This document shows positions 1 through 6,309 of a DNA stretch of 6,398 nt, piece after piece; position 1 is the stretch's first letter; every line of letters begins with the position of its first letter. The stretch is taken from NCBI GenBank assembly GCA_017430675.1, contig JAFRMM010000110.1, positions 1-6,398 on the forward strand, given 5' to 3'. The notes under the pieces are model-generated. The model was not told the DNA's origin, ran no database searches, and saw only the letters and a list, made by a program, of their open reading frames with translations. Position numbers and translations under genes: made by a program. This DNA comes from Prevotella sp. Its GTDB lineage: Bacteria; Bacteroidota; Bacteroidia; Bacteroidales; Bacteroidaceae.

Positions 1-606
1 GGCAATCAGACCAGCGGGGTGAGCCATGTCAATCATCAGCAGAGCGCCCACCTTATCAGCAATCTCGCGCATGCGCTTGTAGTCCCACTCACGGCTGTAG
101 GCCGAGCCACCACCGATAATCAGCTTCGGCTTGTTCTCCAGGGCCAGTCTCTCCATCTCATCGTAATCCACGCGGCCAGTCTCCTTGTTGAGGTTGTAGC
201 CTACGGGCTTGTAAAGGATACCGCTGGTATTGACGAGTGAGCCGTGGGAGAGGTGACCACCGTGGTCGAGGTTCATTCCCATGAAGGTGTCGCCAGGCTT
301 CAGTACTGCCAACAGCACGGCAGCGTTGGCCTGTGCTCCGGAGTGGGGCTGAACGTTGGCATATTCGGCACCAAACAACTTGCACACGCGGTCGATGGCC
401 AGTTGTTCCACCTCGTCAACCACCTGGCAGCCGCCATAGTAGCGGTGGCCGGGGTAGCCTTCTGCATATTTGTTGGTGAGATAACTGCCCATGGCCTCCA
501 TGACCTGGTCACTCACGAAATTCTCACTGGCAATCAGTTCAATGCCTTTCAACTGGCGCTGATGCTCTTTCTCGATTAACTCGAAGATGGTGTTGTCTCT
601 GTTCAT
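1..606 (-). CDS. glyA: Serine hydroxymethyltransferase, N-terminal part (cut by window edge)
   Basis: This PLP enzyme interconverts serine plus tetrahydrofolate with glycine plus 5,10-methylene-tetrahydrofolate in the cytoplasm, feeding purine, thymidylate and methionine synthesis. The first 202 codons are visible, about half of the usual 415-430 residues. The reading frame is open to base 1 with no stop. Family signatures seen are ELIASENF (residues 23-30), NKYAEGYPG (45-53) with RYYGG (55-59), QPHSGAQAN (86-94), the HGGHLSHG loop (115-122) and MIDMAH (191-196), where Asp193 and His196 match PLP-contacting residues of the family. The PLP-binding lysine lies outside the window. The ATG at 606-604 gives an N-terminus that aligns with homologues. 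It starts 34 bp after the GTPase stop on the same strand. I see no TAnnTTTG promoter in that gap, so read-through from the pyr cluster is plausible. No key residue in the visible part looks abnormal. Confidence 0.97.
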   Translation of the reverse strand, partial: MNRDNTIFELIEKEHQRQLKGIELIASENFVSDQVMEAMGSYLTNKYAEGYPGHRYYGGCQVVDEVEQLAIDRVCKLFGAEYANVQPHSGAQANAAVLLAVLKPGDTFMGMNLDHGGHLSHGSLVNTSGILYKPVGYNLNKETGRVDYDEMERLALENKPKLIIGGGSAYSREWDYKRMREIADKVGALLMIDMAHPAGLIA

Positions 607-640
607 TGTCTTTGTTTATTGTGATGTTAATACTGTTATT

Positions 641-1867
641 CTATGCTAAGCAGCGGTCGAGTTCTTCGGCGATGGCGTGCTTGTCGAGATGCTGGCCGAT
701 GAAGACGAGTTTCTGCATACGGTCGCCATATTGTTCGTCCCAGTCGCGGCGCAGACCAGGGTTCTGCTCCATGAACTGCTCGAGTTCGGCCTTGGGCATG
801 GTGGCATACCATTGTCCTACGTTACGGATGGAGACCTGCTTGCCTGCCTGTTCGAAGACGTAGCAGACATCCTGCTCGTCGCGGAAGTAGCAGATGCCTT
901 TCGCACGGATGATGCCCTTGGGCCATTTGCGGGCCACGAATTCATCAAAGAGTCCGAGTTCGAAGGGACGGCGACGATAATAGACGTATGTGCCGATGCC
1001 GTATTCCTCGGCTTCACCCTCGTCATGATGATGATGGTGGTGCTCATGATGATGCTCGTGTTCATGCTCATGCTCATGATGGTGCCCATGCTCGTGATGA
1101 TGTTCGTGCTCATCGTCATCATCATCGTCTTCTTCGTCGTGGTGCTTCTCCACCTCCTCAATCCATCTGGCTGATGTCGCCACTTGGTCGAAATCGAAGA
1201 GGTTGGTATTGAGGATCTTATCGAAACTGACATCGCCATAGTTGCAGTCGATGATCTCCGCCTTGGGCTGGAGTTCGCGGACGATACCATGCAGACGGCC
1301 CAGTTCGTCGGCTGTCACCTCGGCGGCCTTGTTCAGTAATACGATGTTGCAGAACTCGATCTGCTGGATCACCAGGTTCTCAATGTCCTCCTCGTCGATG
1401 TTCTGTCGCAGCAGGTCAAGGCCATTGCCAAACTCATCGCGCATCCGCAGCGCATCCACTACTGTGACGATACAGTCGAGACGGGGTATGCCATGCTCAG
1501 TCACCTCTGGGGCCATCGACGGGATGCTGCAGATGGTCTGTGCAATGGGACCGGGCTCGCAGATGCCGCTGGCCTCGATCACGATATAGTCGAACTTCTC
1601 CAGTGCGATGATGTCCTGCAACTGCTGTACCAGATCCATCTTCAGCGTGCAGCAGATACAGCCATTCTGCAGGGCCACGAGACTGTCATCTGTCTGATTG
1701 ACGATACCGCCCTGCTGGATCAGGTCAGCGTCAATGTTCACCTCGCCGATGTCATTGACGATGACGGCGAACTTGATGCCGCGCTTGTTGCTCAGTATCC
1801 TGTTTAATAAGGTGGTCTTGCCACTGCCGAGGTAGCCTGTCAGCAGCAATACGGGAGTCTCTTTCAT
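641..1867 (-). CDS. COG0523 (CobW/ZNG1-like) GTP-binding metallochaperone with His-rich arm
   Basis: This is a 408-residue G3E-family P-loop GTPase. Relatives bind Zn, Co or other metals and deliver them to client proteins using GTP hydrolysis. Motifs in order: Walker A GYLGSGKT (residues 11-18), the metal-binding CxCC motif CICC (70-73) that defines COG0523, the Walker B/switch region YIVIEASGICEP (94-105), and NKAA (179-182) at the usual guanine-specificity NKxD site, so the Asp is replaced. Residues 242-281 form a linker of Asp, Glu and His with 22 histidines, likely a metal-loading arm. Residues ~291-406 match the CobW C-terminal domain (YVYYRRRPFELGLFDEF onward). The ATG chosen puts the P-loop about 10 residues from the start, as is normal for the family. 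It begins 15 bp after pyrI, so co-transcription is likely. The metal and client cannot be read from sequence. Zinc is the best guess, from the CxCC motif, the His arm and the zinc-dependent neighbour pyrI. I see no Zur-type operator. Confidence 0.93.
   Translation of the reverse strand: MKETPVLLLTGYLGSGKTTLLNRILSNKRGIKFAVIVNDIGEVNIDADLIQQGGIVNQTDDSLVALQNGCICCTLKMDLVQQLQDIIALEKFDYIVIEASGICEPGPIAQTICSIPSMAPEVTEHGIPRLDCIVTVVDALRMRDEFGNGLDLLRQNIDEEDIENLVIQQIEFCNIVLLNKAAEVTADELGRLHGIVRELQPKAEIIDCNYGDVSFDKILNTNLFDFDQVATSARWIEEVEKHHDEEDDDDDDEHEHHHEHGHHHEHEHEHEHHHEHHHHHHDEGEAEEYGIGTYVYYRRRPFELGLFDEFVARKWPKGIIRAKGICYFRDEQDVCYVFEQAGKQVSIRNVGQWYATMPKAELEQFMEQNPGLRRDWDEQYGDRMQKLVFIGQHLDKHAIAEELDRCLA
1025..1144 (-). 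repeat. Low-complexity His/Asp/Glu coding tract
   Basis: A run of CAT/CAC, GAG/GAA and GAT/GAC codons inside the GTPase gene encodes residues 242-281. A stretch with six consecutive Asp precedes clusters of up to six His. The DNA is imprecisely repetitive (ATG/ATGATG units on the plus strand) and could change length by slippage in multiples of three without breaking the frame. It lies between the GTPase domain and the CobW C-terminal domain, the usual position of His-rich insertions in this family. Confidence 0.85.
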
Positions 1868-1882
1868 GTCGATGCTCAGTTC

Positions 1883-2329
1883 TTATACAAGTTCCACTTT
1901 GTTTATGTCCTGCTCCTTCTCGCAATAGTGGCATGTCAGGATGCCGTCGGCTACATGGAAATGGGTGGCCATCGGCTCGTTGTTGGTGATGCACTTGGGG
2001 TTGTTGCACTTCACGATACCCTTGATCTCGTCAGGCGTTACCACGGCCTTCTTCTCCACCACCTCATAGTCTCTGATGATGCTGAGAATCACATTGGGAG
2101 CCACCACAGAGAGGCGTGAGATCTCGTCGTCGGTGAAGAACTTGTCTGACACCTTGATGATGCCTTTGCTGCCCACCTTCTGTGAGGGGTAGTTGAATCC
2201 GATGGTGACTGGCGTGTTCAAGTCGAAGAGTCCCAGGAGGCTCGCCACCTGATAGGTCTTTCCGGCTGGTATGTGGTCAATGACGGTGCCGTGTTCGATG
2301 GCGGCTACCAAACGTTCTTTCTTGTTCAT
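1883..2329 (-). CDS. pyrI: Aspartate carbamoyltransferase regulatory chain
   Basis: This is the non-catalytic chain of the aspartate transcarbamoylase holoenzyme. In enterobacteria it binds CTP/ATP and holds catalytic trimers together. The 148 residues are close to the family norm (~150). The N-terminal allosteric domain carries the [11 protein letters not shown] signature (residues 14-24, nucleotide-binding region) and ITIG-like VTIGFNYPS (41-49). The C-terminal zinc domain has four cysteines, C108, C113, C133 and C136 (CX4C and CX2C pairs), ending in CHYCEKE. This matches the zinc site of the E. coli protein, which is needed for contact with PyrB, except that the spacing between the pairs is a few residues shorter. 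The start codon overlaps the pyrB stop in an ATGA tetranucleotide (2326-2329), implying translational coupling and balanced subunit production. The COG0523 GTPase follows after 15 bp. Allosteric behaviour in this organism is inferred. Confidence 0.97.
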   Translation of the reverse strand: MNKKERLVAAIEHGTVIDHIPAGKTYQVASLLGLFDLNTPVTIGFNYPSQKVGSKGIIKVSDKFFTDDEISRLSVVAPNVILSIIRDYEVVEKKAVVTPDEIKGIVKCNNPKCITNNEPMATHFHVADGILTCHYCEKEQDINKVELV

Positions 2330-3273
2330 AGGATAATCGTTTTGTCGTTACGTACTTCATCGAGCGTAATGCCCAGGACATCACAGAAGATGGCCTCACG
2401 GGCAAAGAGTCCGTTGCCTGCCTGCTGGATGTAGTAGGCATGGGGATTGTCATCCACCTCGTAGGCGATCTCGTTGACGCGGGGTAGGGGGTGCAGGATC
2501 TTCATGTTGGGCTTGGCATTCTTCAGCAGGTCATTGTTGAGCACATAGACGTTCTTCACGCGCTCATACTCCATGAGGTCGGAGAAGCGCTCTTTCTGCA
2601 CGCGTGTCATATAAAGGATATCGGCATCGGCGATGATCTTGTCGTTGAAGGCCGTATGCTCCTGATACTTGATGCCATGCTCCTTGCAGTATATCTTATA
2701 CTCGTTGGGCATGGCCAGTTCCTTCGGGGCCACGAAATGGAAAGTCGGGTTGAAGTGGCGCATCGCCATCAGCAGGGAGTGAACAGTGCGGCCGTACTTC
2801 AGGTCGCCCACCATATAGATGTTCAGGTTCTCGAGCGTGCCCTGCGTCTTGTAGATCGAGTAGAGGTCGAGCATGCACTGCGAGGGGTGCTGGTGGGCAC
2901 CGTCGCCTGCGTTCACGATGGGGATGGGAGCCACCTCCGAGGCATAGACCGCTGCACCCTCAATGAAATGGCGCATCACGATGACATCGGCATAGTTCGA
3001 CACCATCAGGATCGTGTCCTTCAGCGTCTCGCCCTTCGTGCCGCTCGTGATCTTCGGGTCGGCAAAGCCGATGACTCTCGCGCCAAGACGGTTGGCTGCG
3101 GTCTCGAAACTGAGACGGGTGCGGGTGGAGGGCTCAAAAAAGAGCGTGGCAACTACCTTCCCCTTCAGCAGTTCTCTGTTGGGATGCTTCTCAAACTCCT
3201 CTGCCATCTCGATCATATAGAGTATCTTCTCCTTGGTGAGATCGGCTATGGTCACAAAATTATGCTTTTCCAT
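2326..3273 (-). CDS. pyrB: Aspartate carbamoyltransferase catalytic chain
   Basis: Condenses carbamoyl phosphate with L-aspartate to give N-carbamoyl-L-aspartate, the committed step of de novo pyrimidine (UMP) synthesis. The 315 residues are full length (E. coli ~310). Active-site segments seen: the carbamoyl-phosphate loop [12 protein letters not shown] (residues 46-57), the 80s loop ending in KGET (Lys80), MRH with Arg101, [12 protein letters not shown] (121-132), [11 protein letters not shown] (157-167, Arg162), TRVQKERF (223-230, Arg224 and Gln226) and HPLPRVNEI (261-269). All expected catalytic and substrate residues appear present. The 80s loop is one residue shorter than in E. coli, which I take as normal variation. 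It is the first gene of the minus-strand cluster and ends in a 4-bp overlap with pyrI, so the pair should form a holoenzyme. No clear Shine-Dalgarno precedes the ATG, as is common in Bacteroidetes. A likely promoter lies about 22 bp upstream. I see no attenuator-like leader. Confidence 0.98.
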   Translation of the reverse strand: MEKHNFVTIADLTKEKILYMIEMAEEFEKHPNRELLKGKVVATLFFEPSTRTRLSFETAANRLGARVIGFADPKITSGTKGETLKDTILMVSNYADVIVMRHFIEGAAVYASEVAPIPIVNAGDGAHQHPSQCMLDLYSIYKTQGTLENLNIYMVGDLKYGRTVHSLLMAMRHFNPTFHFVAPKELAMPNEYKIYCKEHGIKYQEHTAFNDKIIADADILYMTRVQKERFSDLMEYERVKNVYVLNNDLLKNAKPNMKILHPLPRVNEIAYEVDDNPHAYYIQQAGNGLFAREAIFCDVLGITLDEVRNDKTIIL

Positions 3274-3294
3274 TCGTTATGATATTTGGGTGCA

Positions 3295-3302
3295 CAAAGG
3301 TA
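3295..3302 (-). promoter_or_regulatory. Probable -7 box of the pyrB-pyrI-GTPase-glyA cluster
   Basis: On the minus strand, TACCTTTG fits the Bacteroidetes -7 consensus TAnnTTTG exactly and ends 21 bp before the pyrB ATG, implying a short untranslated leader of roughly 15-20 nt. At the expected -33 spacing (about 20 nt) I find only TGAG instead of TTTG, so the upstream element is weak or absent. The position and the exact -7 match are the support; the start site is inferred. Confidence 0.55.
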
Positions 3303-3479
3303 CGCATTTTATTTCAATTAATCTCACTGCGAGGCTATTTTTGTATAATCTTAAACACTTTTTTTGATATCAGAAATCTTGTGCCAAATTTCATTTACCT
3401 TTCAGGCGATTCGTATATTGTTCATAATCAGTAGGTTTTGCTGAAGGGTGTTTTTTGAATGCTTGATGGCCTGTCGCAT

Positions 3480-3570
3480 GTGGCTCCATTTCTTCATATA
3501 GTGGCTCCATTTCTTCGTATAGTGGCTCCATTTTTTCGTATAGTGGCTCCATTTCTTCGTATAGTGGCTA
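3480..3570. repeat. 21-bp tandem repeat, four full units plus 7-nt partial
   Basis: Units start at 3480, 3501, 3522 and 3543, each beginning GTGGCTCCAT and ending CGTATA (CATATA in unit 1). Units 2 and 4 are identical; units 1 and 3 each carry one substitution relative to them. A truncated fifth unit GTGGCTA occupies 3564-3570. There are no spacers. The 21-bp length is a multiple of three, so minus-strand frames stay open through the array: one reads as repeated SHYTKKW, another as MEPLYEE. Either could be fortuitous. The array resembles a minisatellite between divergent promoters and its copy number may vary between strains. Confidence 0.9.
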
Positions 3571-3579
3571 CAAATTTCC

Positions 3580-3616
3580 GTCCCAGACCTTGGGACCAGG
3601 CAAAAAAACACCAAGG
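3580..3616. repeat. Short palindrome with alternative hairpin pairing
   Basis: GTCCCAGACCTTGGGAC at 3580-3596 is a 6-bp stem with a 5-nt loop. The inner CCTTGG (3588-3593) can instead pair with CCAAGG at 3611-3616 across a 17-nt A-rich loop. The two pairings exclude each other. It lies 10 nt beyond the tandem repeats and may belong to the same element. It is between divergent genes, so it is not a terminator for either of them. Function unknown. Confidence 0.5.
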
Positions 3617-3673
3617 CACAAACTTTTAGATAGGCTTGCATCGAAGAAAACGGTGTTTACAAATCCTCCAATC

Positions 3674-3733
3674 AACAGCCTTTCAGCGTAAGCGTCTGAC
3701 AGTCAGTGCTATATAAGTCGGCTGAAAGGTGTT
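3674..3733. repeat. Long imperfect inverted repeat (13-bp stem with one bulge)
   Basis: CCTTTCAGC (3679-3687) pairs perfectly with GCTGAAAGG (3721-3729). With one bulged G at 3678 the stem extends by AACA (3674-3677) pairing with TGTT (3730-3733), giving 13 bp. The 33-nt interior contains a second palindrome, CTGACAGTCAG (3696-3706). There is no U tract and no gene ending here, so a terminator role is unlikely. It sits upstream of the promoter at 3792-3823 and so would not be in that transcript. It may be a dispersed palindromic element of the genome, or a protein-binding or mobile-element remnant. This is inference from structure only. Confidence 0.65.
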
Positions 3734-3791
3734 TGCACCTCGCTGCAAAAGAATGAAATAATCCTGATCTAACAAAAGAATTAGCCTGTTA

Positions 3792-3823
3792 TTTGGATAA
3801 TTCACAGGAAAATAGTAATTTTG
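3792..3823 (+). promoter_or_regulatory. Bacteroidetes-type promoter of the class A penicillin-binding protein gene
   Basis: TTTG at 3792-3795, a 20-nt spacer, then TAATTTTG at 3816-3823 match both elements of the primary sigma factor consensus (TTTG at -33, TAnnTTTG at -7). The predicted start near 3829 leaves a leader of about 30 nt before the ATG at 3860. A weak purine stretch AGGTGA (3841-3846) lies 13 nt from the start codon, too far for an ideal Shine-Dalgarno. Confidence 0.8.
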
Positions 3824-3859
3824 CACCAAAATACTTAAAAAGGTGAAGAAATCAAGCGT

Positions 3860-6178
3860 ATGAGGAAACTGTTCGTATATTTCTTGTGGACATTGCTGGC
3901 TGTGACCGTTCTGGCAACGGGAGGTGCATATTATGCGATCGATCAGGGATGGATAGGCTATATGCCCCCAATCGAAGATCTGCAGAACCCGATTAACCGT
4001 TTTGCCACACAGATTTATTCTGCGGATGGGAAAATCATAGGTACTTGGAACTATAACCGCGAGAATCGCGTGATGGTGGATTATACCAAACTCGCGCCGT
4101 CGTTGGTGCAGGCCCTGGTGGCGACGGAGGACGTGAGATTCTATGACCATTCAGGCATAGACTTTTACGCTTTGGGACGTGCCATTGTCAAGCGCGGACT
4201 CCTCGGCCAGAAAAGTGCCGGTGGCGGTTCTACGATCACACAGCAGTTGGCCAAACAACTGTATTCCGAACATGCCAGTTCCACCCTGGAACGCGTGCTC
4301 CAGAAGCCGATAGAGTGGGTGATAGCCCTGAAACTCGAACGGAACTATACGAAGGACGAGATTATTACGATGTATCTGAATTATTTTGACTTCCTTCATA
4401 ATGCCGTAGGTATCAAGACTGCATCGAATGTCTATTTCAGCAAAGAGCCAAAGGACCTGACTGTTCCAGAGGCGGCTACACTGGTCGGACTCTGCAAGAA
4501 CCCTTCTTACTATAATCCCGTCAGGCACCCTGAACGTAGCCGCGAGCGACGTAATGTGGTGCTGGGGCAGATGGTGAAGGCTGGCTATCTGAGTGATGCC
4601 GACTGTGAGAAATATGCAGCCCAGCCGATGGAGTTGAAGTTCCATGTCGCTGACCACAAGGAGGGTCTCGCCGTCTATCTACGTGAATACCTTCGCCGTT
4701 ATATGACTGCCAGAAAACCAGACCGTGCCCTCTATCCCTCCTGGAATATGGTAAAATATTATAACGATTCCATTAACTGGGAAACAGACCCTTTGTATGG
4801 CTGGTGTAACAAGAACAGGAAGCGCAATGGCGACTATTACAGTATCTATACCGATGGTCTGAAAGTCCATACTACCATCGATTCCAGGATGCAGAAGTAC
4901 GCTGAAGAGGCAGCCTACCAGCACGTTGCGAAATATCTTCAGCCTGCTTTCAATGCCGAGAAGAAGAAAAATGCGAATGCGCCCTATTCTTCGAACCTGA
5001 CGGCAAGTCAGGTGCAGCAGATCCTGAACCGCTCTGTCCGTCAAAGTGAGCGCTATAGGGTGCTGCGTGAAAGTGGCGCTTCAGAAGAGGAGATCCAACG
5101 GTCATTCAGGACACCCACTCGGATGTCAGTATTTACATACCACGGTTCCGTGGATACAACCCTGACCCCACTTGACTCGATTAGGTATTACAAGTCTTTC
5201 CTGCGCACAGGCTTTGTGAGCGTGTGCCCTCAGAACGGACACGTGAAGGCTTATGTGGGCGGACTTAATTTTGAGTACTTTGCCTATGATATGGTGATGG
5301 ATGGCAGAAGACAGGTAGGTTCAACCATTAAGCCTTATCTCTATTCCCTTGCCATGGAGAATGGTTTCTCACCTTGCGATGAGGCGCCTAACGTGCAGCA
5401 GACATACATGGTGGCTGGGCGCGCTTGGACACCACGAAATGGCAGTCGCGCCCGTTATGGCGAGATGGTCACCCTGAAATGGGGACTGCAGCAGTCGAAC
5501 AACTGGATATCCGCCTATCTGATGAGCAAACTCAATCCCCAGGCTTTTGTTGACCTGCTCCATGAGTATGGTATCCTTAACCCGGAGATTCACCCGTCGA
5601 TGGCATTGTGTCTTGGTCCGTGTGACATCAGTGTTGGTGAGATGGCAAGTGCCTATACTGCCTTTGTGAATCACGGTATCCGTGCGGCTTTGATGTTCGT
5701 CACTAAGATTGAGGACAGTGAGGGAAATGTGATAGCCCAGTTCCAGCCGCGCATGAATGAGGTGATCAGTGAGGAGAGTGCCCATAAGATGCTGTACATG
5801 TTAAAGGCTGTGGTCAATGGCGGTACGGCCAGTCGTCTTCGCAATAAGTACAATCTGAAAGGTGATATCGCCGGTAAGACGGGTACGACCAACAATAACA
5901 GCGACGCTTGGTTCATGGGGGTTACACCTACACTGGTGAATGCTTGTTGGGTGGGTGGCGACGACCGCGATATTCATTTCAATACGATGCTCTATGGACA
6001 AGGTGCGGCAATGGCATTGCCTATCTTCGCGTTGTATATGCAAAAGGTATATCAGGATTCCCAACTCGGGTATAATGAGAATGCCGTTTTCGATCTGCCA
6101 GTCGGTTATGACCCTTGTTCATTTGTGGATGAGGCACTGGAGAACGATGAGAACGACATAGAGGAACTCTTCGAATAG
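3860..6178 (+). CDS. mrcA: Class A penicillin-binding protein (bifunctional transglycosylase/transpeptidase, PBP1A type)
   Basis: Polymerises lipid II into glycan strands and cross-links the stem peptides in the periplasm, anchored in the inner membrane. The 772 residues are full length for the family. A basic start (MRK) and one membrane helix (~5-26) form a signal anchor. The glycosyltransferase 51 domain (~45-230) shows EDVRFYDHSG (90-99, catalytic Glu90), GGGSTITQQLAKQLY (121-135), the K149/E152 region and LERNYTKDEI with Glu160, then YLNYFDF. The transpeptidase domain (~430-735) shows SxxK as STIK (Ser488 nucleophile, Lys491), SxN as SNN (546-548) and KTG as KTGT (673-676). A charged linker (~345-425, rich in Lys, Gln and Glu) separates the two. 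The C-terminal ~16 residues are strongly acidic. The ATG at 3860 is the only sensible start: no in-frame start lies just upstream and the anchor begins at once. It is monocistronic in this window, with its own promoter and a probable terminator. The symbol is by family; ponA is also used. Confidence 0.96.
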   Translation: MRKLFVYFLWTLLAVTVLATGGAYYAIDQGWIGYMPPIEDLQNPINRFATQIYSADGKIIGTWNYNRENRVMVDYTKLAPSLVQALVATEDVRFYDHSGIDFYALGRAIVKRGLLGQKSAGGGSTITQQLAKQLYSEHASSTLERVLQKPIEWVIALKLERNYTKDEIITMYLNYFDFLHNAVGIKTASNVYFSKEPKDLTVPEAATLVGLCKNPSYYNPVRHPERSRERRNVVLGQMVKAGYLSDADCEKYAAQPMELKFHVADHKEGLAVYLREYLRRYMTARKPDRALYPSWNMVKYYNDSINWETDPLYGWCNKNRKRNGDYYSIYTDGLKVHTTIDSRMQKYAEEAAYQHVAKYLQPAFNAEKKKNANAPYSSNLTASQVQQILNRSVRQSERYRVLRESGASEEEIQRSFRTPTRMSVFTYHGSVDTTLTPLDSIRYYKSFLRTGFVSVCPQNGHVKAYVGGLNFEYFAYDMVMDGRRQVGSTIKPYLYSLAMENGFSPCDEAPNVQQTYMVAGRAWTPRNGSRARYGEMVTLKWGLQQSNNWISAYLMSKLNPQAFVDLLHEYGILNPEIHPSMALCLGPCDISVGEMASAYTAFVNHGIRAALMFVTKIEDSEGNVIAQFQPRMNEVISEESAHKMLYMLKAVVNGGTASRLRNKYNLKGDIAGKTGTTNNNSDAWFMGVTPTLVNACWVGGDDRDIHFNTMLYGQGAAMALPIFALYMQKVYQDSQLGYNENAVFDLPVGYDPCSFVDEALENDENDIEELFE

Positions 6179-6221
6179 CAACAGTATCTCCTTATTATAT
6201 AATAATGTGTATTGTTGTTTT
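6179..6221 (+). terminator. Probable AT-rich intrinsic terminator after the penicillin-binding protein gene
   Basis: Directly after the stop codon, CAACAGTA (6179-6186) pairs with TATTGTTG (6210-6217) as an 8-bp stem with one G-U pair, followed by TTTT (6218-6221). The loop contains a perfect 14-nt palindrome, TTATTATATAATAA (6192-6205), that can form an inner hairpin. The low GC content makes the stem weak, so confidence is moderate. Its position between the gene and the next promoter fits a terminator. Confidence 0.45.
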
Positions 6222-6272
6222 GTCAATAATTCTGAAAACTTTGTGGTAATTAGATAATTTTTTTGTTAAAAG

Positions 6273-6304
6273 TTTGGTTTGTATTTGTATTTTTCGTACC
6301 TTTG
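6273..6304 (+). promoter_or_regulatory. Strong promoter, probably of an rRNA operon
   Basis: TTTG (6273-6276), a 20-nt spacer and TACCTTTG (6297-6304) match both Bacteroidetes promoter elements, with the same spacing as the promoter at 3792-3823. The region upstream (6221-6290) is rich in A and T, with runs such as TAATTTTTTTGTTAAA, as expected for an UP-like activating region. The sequence that follows reads as an rRNA leader, so this should be an rrn promoter. Confidence 0.8.
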
Positions 6305-6309
6305 CATCC

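Larger units (their letters stand above)
3274..3859. other. Divergent intergenic region (pyrB / penicillin-binding protein)
   Basis: About 586 bp separate the two divergent start codons, long for this otherwise tight region. It holds the pyrB -7 box at the left end and a good promoter for the right-hand gene at 3792-3823. In between are a 21-bp tandem repeat array (3480-3570), a small palindrome (3580-3596) and a long inverted repeat (3674-3733). The stretches 3303-3479 and 3617-3673 show nothing I can name beyond AT-rich sequence. Because both flanking genes are transcribed outward, the hairpins cannot be their terminators. No convincing protein gene is seen, though short minus-strand frames run through the repeats. 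Confidence 0.8.

Noticed and set aside
677..1174. 165-codon plus-strand frame with a Met/Val/Leu-rich, membrane-like tail
   Set aside because: The hydrophobic tail is just the complement of the His/Asp/Glu codons of the GTPase arm (CAT and GAT read as ATG and ATC). It is a shadow, not a membrane protein.
817..1290. 157-codon minus-strand frame overlapping the GTPase gene in another frame
   Set aside because: Low-complexity Ser/Thr/Met/Ile content arises from the repeat tract read out of frame. The GTPase frame carries all the motifs.
2551..3273. Possible defect in PyrB from a shortened 80s loop
   Set aside because: The loop is one residue shorter than in E. coli but keeps the Ser and Lys of the motif. 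Such length variation is ordinary across PyrB families.
2491..3282. 263-codon plus-strand frame opposite pyrB
   Set aside because: It lies fully antisense to a clear pyrB with all catalytic motifs. Its translation is rich in His and Val, as expected from the complement of a coding strand, and shows no family signature.
3480..3570. CRISPR array
   Set aside because: The 21-bp units are directly adjacent with no unique spacers and no cas genes nearby, so this is a tandem minisatellite.
3674..3733. Intrinsic terminator
   Set aside because: Both flanking genes are transcribed away from it, no T tract follows the stem, and the 33-nt loop is too long.
3683..4150. 155-codon minus-strand frame crossing the start of the penicillin-binding protein gene
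   Set aside because: It overlaps the plus-strand promoter and the conserved transglycosylase N-terminus, and shows no recognisable domain.
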